From Acidobacteriota bacterium (GTDB taxonomy: Bacteria; Acidobacteriota; Terriglobia; Terriglobales; Acidobacteriaceae): a stretch of 64,000 nucleotides of DNA. Every line of letters starts with the position of its first letter. Position 1 is the first letter of the stretch. Shown here one piece after another: positions 17,393 through 26,152 of the stretch. The notes beneath the pieces are model-generated. The model was not told where the DNA came from and searched no databases. It saw nothing but the letters and a program-made list of their open reading frames with translations. The translations under genes were made by a program, and so were the position numbers. The stretch is from the NCBI GenBank assembly GCA_023410055.1, contig JAEYQK010000041.1, positions 1 through 64,000 of the forward strand, in the 5' to 3' direction.

Positions 17393-17632
17393 CTAATCCG
17401 TCATGTAGAAATAGGTCATCAGCGACAACTTGATGACGACGAAGCCGAGGCCGACCGCGAGCAGGTCCCAGCTCCACACGTGTTTGAGAATCAGGCGATA
17501 CTCGAACACGATCAGCGACAAAATCACGACCGCGACTCCGGCGATGCTGGTCGAGCGCTGGCGATGGGCAAAGAAGCGTTCATCAAGAAGTTTCTTGAAG
17601 AAGGCGATTAGTTTTTTGAAGAAGGCGATCAT
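17393..17632 (-). CDS. Small two-helix membrane protein of the XRE operon
   Basis: A 79-residue protein whose ATG overlaps the stop of the XRE gene by four bases (ATGA), implying translational coupling. The N-terminus contains an internal duplication, IAFFKKLIAFFKKLLDE, forming a basic amphipathic helix. Two transmembrane helices (SIAGVAVVILSLIVFEYRL and LLAVGLGFVVIKLSLMTYFY) follow. Such short proteins next to an XRE gene are often membrane stress or sensing proteins. No named family is recognised. Confidence 0.75.
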   Translation of the reverse strand: MIAFFKKLIAFFKKLLDERFFAHRQRSTSIAGVAVVILSLIVFEYRLILKHVWSWDLLAVGLGFVVIKLSLMTYFYMTD

Positions 17633-17841
17633 TGTTCGTCCTCCAAAGCGAATATCTGGTCAAAGGGACAATCGAAGACGCGAGCGAAAGTGAGTGCCAG
17701 CGGCAGGCTCGGCACGTAGCGATTGCGTTCGATCGAGTTGATGCTCTGACGCGAAACGCCAACCGTTTCAGCGAGCTGTTCCTGCGTCCAGCCACGTTCG
17801 ACTCGAAGATCCTTGACCCGGTTTCGCACGTTCGTCGTCAT
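17629..17841 (-). CDS. XRE-family transcriptional regulator
   Basis: This 70-residue protein is a single helix-turn-helix domain of the Cro/CI (XRE) type: RVKDLRVERGWTQEQLAETV, then VSRQSINSIERNRYVPSLPL with the recognition helix. The size fits compact YozG/DUF-linked regulators, which usually repress their own operon of small membrane proteins. It leads the minus-strand operon and overlaps the next gene by four bases. Upstream lies a strong promoter with two operator-like sites (17842-17891), so autorepression is likely. The expected transcription start is only a few bases before the ATG, so the message may be nearly leaderless. Confidence 0.9.
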   Translation of the reverse strand: MTTNVRNRVKDLRVERGWTQEQLAETVGVSRQSINSIERNRYVPSLPLALTFARVFDCPFDQIFALEDEQ

Positions 17842-17891
17842 GACAAGCTTACTTTACATCGAGAACTGGAAACGTGTCAAGTATGCTTTAC
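17842..17891 (-). promoter_or_regulatory. XRE operon promoter with two operator-like sites
   Basis: On the minus strand: -35 TTGACA (17880-17875), 18-bp spacer, -10 TAAAGT (17856-17851). Two related 16-base sites, GTAAAGCATACTTGAC (17891-17876) and GTAAAGTAAGCTTGTC (17857-17842), have centres 34 bp apart, about three helical turns. The first is an imperfect palindrome. They cover the -35 and -10, as expected for repression by the XRE protein. Confidence 0.65.
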
Positions 17892-18000
17892 GTCGAAAAT
17901 TAAGACGTCGATCTCGATTACTACCGAGCTGACGTCGTTCGCCGTGTACCGCCAAGTCTGACTTTGGATTACGATCAGGAGGCTCGGAAGAGAGAAGCGA

Positions 18001-18090
18001 TGGCGGAGGGAGAGGGATTCGAACCCCCGGTAGCCTTTCGACTACAGCGGTTTTCAAGACCGCCTGTTTCAACCACTCACACATCCCTCC
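18001..18090 (-). tRNA. tRNA-Ser (anticodon TGA), CCA encoded
   Basis: The minus strand folds as a type II tRNA. The acceptor stem is GGAGGGA/TCCCTCC, with G discriminator and encoded CCA at 18003-18001. The anticodon stem-loop is GCGGTCTTGAAAACCGC (anticodon TGA), followed by a long variable arm (GTAGTCGAAAGGCTAC) and T-loop GGGGGTTCGAATCCC. The tRNA lies beside the accessory region. tRNA genes are common integration sites, but no att duplication was found here. Confidence 0.95.
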
Positions 18091-18264
18091 GCTGAGGGCA
18101 GGTGTACTCTCATAAGTTTATCAGTAGATTGGCTCTCGCGGCAGTGCCGCAACTGCGTGTGCTTGCGTGGCGCGAATAATCGTTGGTGCGACGGAGTCTT
18201 TGGTCGGGTCCGGCGCATCTGAGACAGCGAACCGAAGCTCTCGGTCGTCTAGGGATGAGTTTTT

Positions 18265-19530
18265 ATGGCGGCCAGCCTTTTTCCCGACTTGCCACTGCCG
18301 CAGCCGCGACCGCATCGCGTAGGGCAGGTACGGGCGTTGCGCCTGCTAAATCAGGCAGTCCAGAGGATCAACTCGATTCTCGAACTCGATACGCTGCTTG
18401 AGGAACTCGTCAACGACATCGCACTGAAATTTGAATGCCAGCACACATGCATTCTGCTCACCGATCCTTCCGGTAAGGACCTTGTAGTGGCGGCAACGCG
18501 CGGGTGTCCGATTCACGGCAAGGGCTACCGTTTCAGGATCGGGAAAGAAGGACTGGTCGGTCACGTGGCGGCGGCAGGAACAACGGTTTATACGCCCGAC
18601 GTCAGGCGCGAGCCCCGCTACATACAGTGCACTCGCGACGTTCGCTCTGAATTGGATATTCCTCTTTGCGTACAGGACCGCGTCATCGGGGTGATGTCCA
18701 TAACGCATCCGGATGTTGACGCCTTTTCGACCGGGCAACTGCAAGTGCTCCAGGAACTGGCCGCGCACATTTCAATTGCGGTTGAAAATGCCCGCCGCTT
18801 TCAGCAGGAAAGAAAGCACAAAGAACAACTGCACAGCAAGGAACAGGAAGCGCGGTTCATACAGCAGGCGCTCTTTCCCAAGGCTGAGCCCTTCATGCCG
18901 AGGTTCAAGGTACTTGGTTCCTGCGTCCCTGCCGATGCCGTCGGAGGCGACTGGTACGACTACATCCCTCTTAGGGATGGCCGTTGGGGATTGGCGCTGG
19001 GCGATGTGTGCGGCAAGGGCGTCCCGGCTGCCCTCATGATGTCGGCTGCCCGCGCGCTGGTACGGTCTTTTGCCGAGAACGCTGCCAGTCCAGCTGCGAT
19101 ACTAGCGCGCTTGAACCGAGTGCTCATGGACGACCTGCCGACCGGTAAATTCGTCACAATGATTTTCGCGATACTGGATCCTGCTGCGCGCACGCTTACC
19201 TTTGCGAATGCCGGCCACCCTTGGCCGTTGTTCGTGAATGGCAAGCCGCGATACCTCCAGACGACCTCCGGCCTGCCGCTGGGAATTGCCAACTGCACGT
19301 TCGACGAACACAGTCAGAAGCTGCCTAAGGGATCGCGCGTGCTCTTTTATAGTGACGGTATCACCGAGGCATGCAATCCCAAGAACGAAGAGTATGGCGT
19401 TGATCGCCTGTGCCGACTCGCTGGGAAACAAGACTTCTCGCCCGAGACCGTCTTAAATGATGTTCGTAAGTTTGCCAAGGGTACGGCGCTGGCCGATGAT
19501 GCGACGCTGATCGTGGTCAGGGCAGATTGA
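18265..19530 (+). CDS. GAF domain PP2C-type serine phosphatase (RsbU/SpoIIE-like)
   Basis: A cytosolic protein of 421 residues. A GAF domain (about 25-175) is followed by a short coiled linker and a SpoIIE/PP2C phosphatase domain with the metal-binding blocks GGDWYDY, LGDVCGKGVPAALMMS and FYSDGITEACN, and the end ADDATLIVV. Relatives dephosphorylate anti-anti-sigma factors and so switch on stress sigma factors when the GAF domain senses a signal. The ATG follows GGGATGAG and the hydrophobic start fits. It is transcribed alone. No anti-sigma or STAS gene is adjacent. Confidence 0.92.
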   Translation: MAASLFPDLPLPQPRPHRVGQVRALRLLNQAVQRINSILELDTLLEELVNDIALKFECQHTCILLTDPSGKDLVVAATRGCPIHGKGYRFRIGKEGLVGHVAAAGTTVYTPDVRREPRYIQCTRDVRSELDIPLCVQDRVIGVMSITHPDVDAFSTGQLQVLQELAAHISIAVENARRFQQERKHKEQLHSKEQEARFIQQALFPKAEPFMPRFKVLGSCVPADAVGGDWYDYIPLRDGRWGLALGDVCGKGVPAALMMSAARALVRSFAENAASPAAILARLNRVLMDDLPTGKFVTMIFAILDPAARTLTFANAGHPWPLFVNGKPRYLQTTSGLPLGIANCTFDEHSQKLPKGSRVLFYSDGITEACNPKNEEYGVDRLCRLAGKQDFSPETVLNDVRKFAKGTALADDATLIVVRAD

Positions 19531-19620
19531 GAACCTGCAAATTCCCCTTATCACTCTTTGGAATTCCTGATATCGTGATGGCCGCTAGATACGCGGCGTC
19601 GCACAACGCGGCGCCGCAAT

Positions 19621-20976
19621 CTATTGTTCAACTGTATTTCTCTTTAGCGCTTCGTCGATCGTCATGATGTCCACGAGCCCCCGGCAGCCGTAGAGTGCAG
19701 GCAAGATGCGCTCATCCGGATATGATCGGCGCAGTTGCGCAACCTTCTCCGTACCTGCACGGTAGGCTGGGAGATACATGCGTCCTAGCAGCGGGTGCTT
19801 GCCCCACGCCCCGGAGAGTTTGTCGGCGCGTTCTTCGCTGACGAGGAAGTCACGGCGCAGCGTTTCGGCCACTTCTGCGCGGTCGACCCTCTCGCTCCAA
19901 GTGAGATATGAGGATTGGTTCTTGGCGTCGTCCTGAAGCAGTGCCAGCAGAACACCGATCTGGAGGTCTTCGTCGGGAAGCTGGCTGATCTCGGTTACGC
20001 CGTGCGCGATCAGGATGGCGTTGTTGGCAATGCCTTCGAAGAGCGTGGCGGCGCGGGTGTTCATGGTGAGCATGGTAGCTTCGAAGCCGGCGAGGCCGCG
20101 GACATAGAGGTTCTGCAAGTAGGCGAACGTGGTGACGTGACCGGGCACAACCTCGTGGCTGACGAGCTGATAGAACTCCGGAACTGAGATCTTTAGCGCG
20201 GCGTTGATCTCGTAGGTGGCTTCGTATTTCGGGCTGCCGTCAGCGTTGCGTGCTCGGCCAACGTAATTCATTGAGCCGGAGAACCAGGCGTCCTTGATGG
20301 GCAGGAATTCGATGTTGGCTCGCGGAACGGGCGCGAGTTCAGGCGGAAGATGGGGCAGCATGTTGTCGGCGGCGAGCTTGTCGTAATGCGCAATCACAGC
20401 CGCGCCGAGCAGACGCACGGAGGCCATCGGAATCTCGCGCTCACGGCGCCATGCATCGACGGCGTTCAGCAGGCCAGTCAGGCTGGTAGATGCGTATCCG
20501 GCGCGACCGAGCAATTCGGCGACCTGCTCGCGCTTTTTCTGAGGCGAGGACTTCTCGGGTGGCTTGCCCGTCGACGACAACACACAGCGCTCATAGGGGA
20601 CCGCCGGACCCTTACCCACTTGTTCCATCGCGAGGTCCCACATGGTTTGCAGCGAGTCGGCGAGTCCGAGCAGATACTGGCCGCGGAGGCCGCCGATCTT
20701 CTTTGCCTCATCAGTGACGCCGGCAATGGCATTGGGCAGATCGACGCGTCCGAGATATTCGTCGAGCGCCTTGCGGTCGAGCTTCTCGCTGGCAACGCCG
20801 CCGGACTCGCGAACGCGCGCTGCGGCCGGATCGGTGTAGGCCGTGGGCAGGGGCTCGTCGGAAAACCACGAGTCGGCGATGAAGCGGCCTGTGCCGGAAG
20901 GACACATCACATCGCCGCCCCACAAGGTGTCGATGCCCAGAACTGCCTCGGCTACGAAACGTCCTACTTCGTCCAT
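19621..20976 (-). CDS. Putative zinc metallopeptidase (HEXXH, DUF885-like)
   Basis: About 451 residues from ATG 20976, which has GGAGA just upstream; the frame begins earlier but that part overlaps the OPT gene in another frame. The active-site motif is HEVVPGH, with a downstream glutamate in FEGIANNAIL as likely third zinc ligand (gluzincin pattern). There is no signal peptide, so it is probably cytosolic. It overlaps the end of the OPT transporter gene by 13 bases. Imported peptides are therefore a plausible substrate. The family assignment is by motif only and the exact peptidase class is uncertain. Confidence 0.75.
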   Translation of the reverse strand: MDEVGRFVAEAVLGIDTLWGGDVMCPSGTGRFIADSWFSDEPLPTAYTDPAAARVRESGGVASEKLDRKALDEYLGRVDLPNAIAGVTDEAKKIGGLRGQYLLGLADSLQTMWDLAMEQVGKGPAVPYERCVLSSTGKPPEKSSPQKKREQVAELLGRAGYASTSLTGLLNAVDAWRREREIPMASVRLLGAAVIAHYDKLAADNMLPHLPPELAPVPRANIEFLPIKDAWFSGSMNYVGRARNADGSPKYEATYEINAALKISVPEFYQLVSHEVVPGHVTTFAYLQNLYVRGLAGFEATMLTMNTRAATLFEGIANNAILIAHGVTEISQLPDEDLQIGVLLALLQDDAKNQSSYLTWSERVDRAEVAETLRRDFLVSEERADKLSGAWGKHPLLGRMYLPAYRAGTEKVAQLRRSYPDERILPALYGCRGLVDIMTIDEALKRNTVEQ

Positions 20977-22973
20977 GTGATCTCCTTCTCTTTCTTCATC
21001 GAGCGCATCCAGACGTACACGCACAAGGCCACGAACAACAGCGCCGAGATGCTCTGTGATAGACCGTCATGCGAATACCACGGCGTGTGAATCCAGCTCT
21101 CTTTGTACTTCGGTAGCAGTCTCAATGCTGCGCCAAACACTCCGCCGAGCGCGCCGCCCGCCATGAGTCCAGAGGCAATGATAACGCCGCGCTCGCGAAT
21201 GCCGCGCCCTTGCTCGCCGCCGGTTTTCTCGGCACGCTTGTTGAGGAAGTGCGAGAGGAAGCCGCCGACAAGCGCCGGGGTGTTCAACTCAAGCGGCAGA
21301 TACATGCCGAGGGCGAAGATTAGCGAGGGCTGACCGAGCATTTCCATGATGAGCGTGATCATTGCGCCGACGGCGAACAGCAGGTAGGCAATTGGCTGCT
21401 GGCTCATGAAGCCCTGCACGAGCTCTTTCATGAGCGAGGCCTGCGGCGACGCCAACACGGGGCGCAGGTCACCGGGCAGCGCTTCGCCGAATTGGAAGGC
21501 CTTGGCCAACATGACGATTGATAACCCCGCGGCAACCGCCGCCGCGATCACGCCGAGGAACTTTACTTTCTCCTGCGCTGAAGGTGTCGAGCCCAGCCAG
21601 TAGCCGGTCTTCAGGTCGGTGATGGTCTGTCCTGAAACCGACAGCGCCGTGCAGACCATCCCTGCGATAGCCATCAGGAAGAACATGCCCGTGGTGCCGG
21701 AGACGCCGAACTTCAACAGCACGATTGACGACACGATGATGGTCAGCATCGTCATTCCCGAAACGGGGTTGCGCGCGGTGGTCGCAATGGCGTTCGCCGC
21801 GACCGATGTGAAGAAGAACGAGAAAACGAGGATCAGCAGCAGGCCGATGACGATCACGCTGAAACTTGGTTTCAGGAATCCGACGAAGATCGCCACCGCA
21901 ATCGCGCTCACAACCACGCCGACGAGAATCGACATGATTGGAATGTCGCGGTCCGTGCGGTCTGTGTGCTGTGCTTCACCGTGGCGGAAGGCTTTCAGCG
22001 CGATTCCGAACGATCCGGCGACGATCTTGAGCGACTTGATGATGCCGAAGATTCCAGCCGTAGCGATTGCGCCAACACCCATGAAGCGCACGTAGTTGCG
22101 ATAGATCTGCACGGCGCTCATATCCGAGATGGGAACCGTGCCGGGATAAACGGCGGTTGCGATGTGGCTGCCCACGAACCAGATCACGGGTACGAGCACG
22201 AAGTTCGAAAGGACTCCGCCAGCGCAGAGGATCATCGAGCTGCGCAGGCCCATGACGTAGCCGAGACCAAGGATGAAGCTTATCGCGTCGAAGCTGAACG
22301 ACATTCGCGCGCGCTCGGACATGGTGCGCACGATGGGGATGAACTTGAAATCGACATATTCTTTCCAGACCTCAAAGGTGCTGACGAAGAAATCGTAGAC
22401 GCCCGCGATGGCCGTTGCTTCCAGAAGCAGCTTCGCTTGCGAGCCGCCCTTTTCGCCTGTCACGAGTACTTCGGTGATCGCCGTCGCTTCCGGATAGGGC
22501 AGCAGTCCATGCATGTCGCGGACGAAATAGCGGCGCAACGGGATCAGGAAGAGCACGCCCAGGCACCCGCCGGCCAGGCAGATGAAGATCGTCTGCACCG
22601 GGTGCGGGTTGAGTTCCAATATGTACAGCGCCGGCAGGGTGAAGATGGCGCCGGCGACGACCGACGCCGCGACGCCGCCGATCGAAGTAATAATGACGTT
22701 TTCCAGCAGGCTCGAGCGCCGTGCATAGAGACGCGCCATGCCGATCGCGAGGATGGAGATCGGGATCGCCGATTCCATGACCTGGCCGACCTTGAGGCCC
22801 GAGTACGCCGAGGCGATAGTAAAGATGATGCAGAGCAGAACGCCCCAGAAGATCGAGCGCCCGGTGATCTCGGGCAGCACGGTTGCTGGAGCGACTATCG
22901 GCTCGTATGTCTCTGCTGGCTTAAGGGGTTCGTAGGCGTTGGCCGGAAGCGACTTGGCCTCGACTTCGGTCAT
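20964..22973 (-). CDS. OPT-family oligopeptide transporter
   Basis: About 669 residues with many membrane helices; GGAGACTGCC precedes ATG 22973, which is chosen over the longer frame at 23009. The family signature IASAYSGLKVGQVMESAIP and HGLLPYPEATAITEVL mark it as an oligopeptide (or metal-chelate) symporter of the inner membrane. Its stop overlaps the start of the metallopeptidase gene. Together they form a two-gene unit for uptake and breakdown of peptides. The promoter is presumably in the short gap before the hydrolase gene, where nothing clear is visible. Confidence 0.93.
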   Translation of the reverse strand: MTEVEAKSLPANAYEPLKPAETYEPIVAPATVLPEITGRSIFWGVLLCIIFTIASAYSGLKVGQVMESAIPISILAIGMARLYARRSSLLENVIITSIGGVAASVVAGAIFTLPALYILELNPHPVQTIFICLAGGCLGVLFLIPLRRYFVRDMHGLLPYPEATAITEVLVTGEKGGSQAKLLLEATAIAGVYDFFVSTFEVWKEYVDFKFIPIVRTMSERARMSFSFDAISFILGLGYVMGLRSSMILCAGGVLSNFVLVPVIWFVGSHIATAVYPGTVPISDMSAVQIYRNYVRFMGVGAIATAGIFGIIKSLKIVAGSFGIALKAFRHGEAQHTDRTDRDIPIMSILVGVVVSAIAVAIFVGFLKPSFSVIVIGLLLILVFSFFFTSVAANAIATTARNPVSGMTMLTIIVSSIVLLKFGVSGTTGMFFLMAIAGMVCTALSVSGQTITDLKTGYWLGSTPSAQEKVKFLGVIAAAVAAGLSIVMLAKAFQFGEALPGDLRPVLASPQASLMKELVQGFMSQQPIAYLLFAVGAMITLIMEMLGQPSLIFALGMYLPLELNTPALVGGFLSHFLNKRAEKTGGEQGRGIRERGVIIASGLMAGGALGGVFGAALRLLPKYKESWIHTPWYSHDGLSQSISALLFVALCVYVWMRSMKKEKEITWTK

Positions 22974-23049
22974 GGCAGTCTCCTGATTATGGCTGGGGCA
23001 ACTGCGCATTTTATCCGAAGTAGGGGGATTTGCTTTGTGATTTAGTGCC

Positions 23050-23730
23050 TTATTTGTCGATATTTATGAGCTTAAGGAGCGCCTCTACGATTCTCGCCGG
23101 AAGGTCGGCATACTCGGGTTTCAGCTTTCGCGACCAGCCAAGATCGTGACCAGCGCCTTCGACGATTACGCGCTCATGGGCTGTGGCCAACAACTTCATT
23201 GCGGCGTCCATTTCTTCGACGCTGCCGAAGGGGTCTTTCGTCCCTTGCACGAACAGGATCGGCTTGCGCAGCTGCGGAAAATGCTGAGTTCGCAGCTGTC
23301 CGGGCTTCCCCGGTGGGTGCAGCGGATAGGACATCAGCAGCAATCCATCGCATACGCTCTCGTCCGAGGCCGCAAGCAGTGAGGCTTGGCGTCCGCCGTA
23401 CGACTGGCCGCCGAGGAGCACGCGCGCGGAGCCGAGTTCCTTCAGAACCTGGGCGGCGCAACGTAATCCGGCCTGGTCGCGAGCGGCGCTTGCGGGCGAT
23501 GGGGGCCCCGTCGGCCTCTGTTGCCGGAAGGGCAGATCGCAGCGCAGCACGGTTAGTCCAGAGTCTGCGAAAGCTTCGGCCAACGCCGTAAGCAGCGGTC
23601 CTTTGGCGTTTCTGCCAGCACCGTGTGTCAGGACGATTCCGCCCAACGATTCGCCAGTCGGTCGATGCAGGAAGCCGCGAACGTCTATGCTGTCTTCACA
23701 GGAGCGATGGAATTGTTCGACCTTGCTCAT
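23050..23730 (-). CDS. Alpha/beta hydrolase (dienelactone hydrolase / KANL3-like)
   Basis: A 226-residue, single-domain alpha/beta hydrolase. Ser is in the nucleophile elbow GGQSYGGRQA, Asp in FVQGTKDPFG and His in EGAGHDLGW, giving a complete triad; the oxyanion segment is VLTHGAGRNAKGP. There is no signal peptide, so it is cytosolic. Members of this group (PF20408-type) are mostly uncharacterised esterases. It is the first gene of a minus-strand run ahead of OPT and the metallopeptidase, 76 bases from the OPT start, so the three may share a transcript. Confidence 0.85.
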   Translation of the reverse strand: MSKVEQFHRSCEDSIDVRGFLHRPTGESLGGIVLTHGAGRNAKGPLLTALAEAFADSGLTVLRCDLPFRQQRPTGPPSPASAARDQAGLRCAAQVLKELGSARVLLGGQSYGGRQASLLAASDESVCDGLLLMSYPLHPPGKPGQLRTQHFPQLRKPILFVQGTKDPFGSVEEMDAAMKLLATAHERVIVEGAGHDLGWSRKLKPEYADLPARIVEALLKLINIDK

Positions 23731-23753
23731 TTTTCATCGGTCCGATAGGGTGA

Positions 23754-23813
23754 GTACCCCCCACCCCCCTGCTTCTTGCTATCACTGATGTTCTAAAAGA
23801 GTTAGGTTCAGCC
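23754..23813 (+). repeat. C-rich dispersed element, copy 3
   Basis: GTACCCCCCACCCCCCTG, then ATCACTGATGTTCTAAAAGA. It is the only copy outside modules A and B, showing the element is an independent dispersed repeat. Confidence 0.65.
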
Positions 23814-23989
23814 ACTGACTGTTAGTGACTGAACGCTCTCTGATCAGCCCGACCTTCGGAACGCACCACTATCCGTCATCAACATTAACTCTGATTCGAT
23901 GGAACGCGACAAGGACGACGAAAAATTTCCAAAATCGGAACAAGGACGTTCCGTGGAATAGCTTGGGTTCGAAAGACACAATGCGCTGT

Positions 23990-24412
23990 TTATGACTGAT
24001 GCGTAAGGGAAAGGATTTCCGTGACCCTGGCTATCTCGCGGAGCTCGTCGTGGCTTAATTTTGTGAATTCGACGCCGTAGCGGAAGCCGGTTCGGTTCTT
24101 AACCGCTCCGGCTACGTTGAACTGCATCCGTGAGTTCGGGAGTTCGAAGGCAACTTTGACGACCTCGCCGAGTTCCAGATCCAGCGGAACATAGAGCGCC
24201 ATGCCGCCACAACTGAGGTCGTGAGCGCGAGCGAACGTCATGCGCCCCACGTTGGGGAATACGCGGACGGACAAGTCCACGTTCATTCGGGGATACCTTC
24301 TTATGCCGTCGTTTACCAGGTCGCCAGATTCCATCAGTTGCTCACTTTGAGACATTCTGCCGTGGAAGCGAAGACTCGTACTGCGAGGGCCCAGTTGAAG
24401 CTGCTTGGCCAT
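23990..24412 (-). CDS. PilZ-domain protein
   Basis: A 140-residue protein with the c-di-GMP-binding pattern RRYPRMNVDLSVRV (RxxxR-type) and DLSCGGMALYV (D/NxSxxG). This is the PilZ signature, so it probably binds c-di-GMP and alters motility, exopolysaccharide or envelope traits. The beta-barrel fills most of residues 35-130; the N-terminus is a short extension. Alternative starts at Met20 or Met27 are possible. It is convergent with nothing and follows the coiled-coil gene in the same direction. Confidence 0.9.
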   Translation of the reverse strand: MAKQLQLGPRSTSLRFHGRMSQSEQLMESGDLVNDGIRRYPRMNVDLSVRVFPNVGRMTFARAHDLSCGGMALYVPLDLELGEVVKVAFELPNSRMQFNVAGAVKNRTGFRYGVEFTKLSHDELREIARVTEILSLTHQS

Positions 24413-24487
24413 AGGAGAGTCAAGCGAAATTCCCAGAGTACCGAGGTAACGTTCCGCAACGAGAGGGTATTTTGCGCAACCTCTTAT

Positions 24488-25657
24488 CTACTTCTTCAGC
24501 GCGGAACCTAAGGGCATCGGTTCGAGACCTAGTTTGGAATTGACCCCGACCTTCACTGGCAGAACGAACGGTTTGGTCATGCCGTCCACTTCGAGATGGA
24601 GCCTGAACGACATCGAGAAAGAGCCGTCGGGGTCGCATCCCTGCTTTTGAACCTCGGTCACCTTGGCCTCGTCGATCGGAATCTGCACGCCCTGCCCACT
24701 GACGTCGATGATCTGGCTGGCAGCCTTCGTGCCGTTCCCGGTCAGGTAATCCATCTCGACAACCCGGAAGTTCGAGGTGTCGGTCACGGTAATGAACTGA
24801 CTGCTGGGGGGAGCTCCGCCGATGGCAATGCGCGGCGTGAACCGCTCAAGCAATTGCCACTTGTTCTTTTCCTGCTCGAGTCCCCGTATTTCCTGTTCCA
24901 GTCGCTTGTTGTCGTCCTCGAGGCGGCTGGCCTGCTTCTCAAGCGTGTTGATGTCCTGCTGAAGGGCGCTCCGCTCGCGTTCGAGTTTCTCGTTGTCACG
25001 CTCAAGCTGCGCGACTTTGTTCTCTAGTTCGGAAACGGTGGCTTGCAGCTGTGCGATTGTTCCCTGAGCGTCAGATGCTTGATCGGCGATCTTGCTTGCG
25101 CCTTCGGCTTTCGCCTCGAGCTGCGCGATAGTGGCCTGCAACTGAGCGATGGTGGCTTGGGCATCGGCAAGCTCGCGGCTCTTGCTGCTATCGGACTTCT
25201 TGCTTTCGTCTTCTAGCTGGGCGATGTTCGCTTGGAGTTTCGCGAACTGCGCGCGGGCATCAGATAGTTCTGTGGCGGCCTTGTTATTTTGATCCTCAAG
25301 CTGTGCGATTCGGGCGCTGAGCTTTGCCGACTTCGTTTCGGCATCGGAGGATTCTGCGGCGCGCTTCTTATCGTCGTTGGCCTTGTCGGTGCGAAGTTGC
25401 GCAAGTGTGCTTTCGAGTTGCGCGATCTGTGCGCGGGCGTCTGCTAGCTCGCTGGCCTTCTTCTGATCGTCCTTTTTCTTCTCTTCCGCCAGCTGGACGA
25501 ATTTCTTTCCTTCGTCCTCCAACTTTGCGATTTGCGCCTTGAGCCGCGAGATTTCTGCCTGCGCGGCTTTGTCCTGCGCGATGGGGGACTGTGTGGCCGT
25601 TTTTCCGTCGTCTTTTCCGCGCCGTCGCGTGAAAAGATCGATGATGAACCCGAACAT
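24488..25657 (-). CDS. Long coiled-coil protein with a C-terminal beta domain
   Basis: A 389-residue protein. A short basic N-terminus (GFIIDLFTRRRGK) is followed by about 230 residues of uninterrupted heptad coiled coil with repeated units such as ARAQIAQLE and ATIAQLQATIAQLE. A folded C-terminal domain of about 120 residues comes last (RFTPRIAIGGAPPSS...LPVKVGVNS). The coil region is built of repeats, so internal duplication is likely. It may serve as a scaffold or cytoskeletal-type rod. No family is recognised. The PilZ gene follows 76 bases downstream. Confidence 0.8.
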   Translation of the reverse strand: MFGFIIDLFTRRRGKDDGKTATQSPIAQDKAAQAEISRLKAQIAKLEDEGKKFVQLAEEKKKDDQKKASELADARAQIAQLESTLAQLRTDKANDDKKRAAESSDAETKSAKLSARIAQLEDQNNKAATELSDARAQFAKLQANIAQLEDESKKSDSSKSRELADAQATIAQLQATIAQLEAKAEGASKIADQASDAQGTIAQLQATVSELENKVAQLERDNEKLERERSALQQDINTLEKQASRLEDDNKRLEQEIRGLEQEKNKWQLLERFTPRIAIGGAPPSSQFITVTDTSNFRVVEMDYLTGNGTKAASQIIDVSGQGVQIPIDEAKVTEVQKQGCDPDGSFSMSFRLHLEVDGMTKPFVLPVKVGVNSKLGLEPMPLGSALKK

Positions 25658-25778
25658 TATTATTGCCGTCCTGTATGAAGGGGTAGTCGAAACTTAACAG
25701 CCAGTGAGGCTGGCGTCAAATGGAACGGCAACGTGAAGGGCACTCGTTGGTACAGGTGGGCAGTTCGTTTCTTGACGA

Positions 25779-25806
25779 CCCTACGTTAGCTTCGCGAACG
25801 TGGGGC
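25779..25806. repeat. CCACGTTAGC...GAACGTGG palindrome, copy 2
   Basis: Reads CCTACGTTAGC...GCGAACGTGGGG with tail CAT, in the gap upstream of the coiled-coil gene. Confidence 0.75.
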
Positions 25807-25840
25807 ATCGGACATCTTGCGAAAGTAGGCTGGCTTTCTA

Positions 25841-25869
25841 CCCACTCAAGCAAAGTCAGCTTGAGTGGG
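25841..25869. repeat. Palindrome CCCACTCAAGC...GCTTGAGTGGG
   Basis: Perfect 11-bp arms with a 7-base loop, followed by CCACC. A related copy is at 49393-49428. It could also act as a terminator for the minus-strand permease-like gene region, but lacks a T-run. Confidence 0.75.
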
Positions 25870-25906
25870 CCACCGAATCAGTCTTGGAGCTAGGATTGAA
25901 AGACAG

Positions 25907-26152
25907 CTAGTCCTGTGCGTCGAGTGCTGGTTCGCGTTGCGGAGTGCGTTCACGGAGAATTGAGGCCACAGCTGCGATGGAAACGATGACGTTCGACACG
26001 ATGACGGGCATGGCGTGAATCAGCACGCCGTAGCCGATCCACAGCAGTGCGGCGAGTGCCTGAACCAGGCGAAGGCGCGCGGGGGTCTTGAAGAAATACG
26101 AGGAGACGAAGACGGCGGTCGCGAGCCATCCGATGACATTCAGCAGTTGCAT
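25907..26152 (-). CDS. Small membrane protein, SemiSWEET/YgjV-like
   Basis: An 81-residue protein of three membrane helices: LLNVIGWLATAVFVSSYFFK, then LVQALAALLWIGYGVLIHAM, then VIVSNVIVSIAAVASI. The pattern, with an SSYF-KT block and the LLWIGYG...PVIVSN motif, resembles SemiSWEET sugar transporters or YgjV-type proteins. GGAGG precedes the ATG. The start overlaps the stop of the HAD phosphatase gene (TAATG), so translation is coupled. Substrate unknown. Confidence 0.65.
   Translation of the reverse strand: MQLLNVIGWLATAVFVSSYFFKTPARLRLVQALAALLWIGYGVLIHAMPVIVSNVIVSIAAVASILRERTPQREPALDAQD

Noticed and set aside
17854..18084. Open frame across the tRNA-Ser gene
   Set aside because: The tRNA fold is complete, including CCA, so this frame is a chance opening.
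18001..18090. tRNA-Ser as an integration site of the accessory stretch
   Set aside because: No duplicate of the tRNA 3' end or integrase gene was seen near 12-18 kb or 52-56 kb.
21966..23045. 359-residue plus-strand frame opposite the OPT transporter
   Set aside because: Highly charged His/Asp/Arg-rich translation complementary to the transporter's membrane segments.
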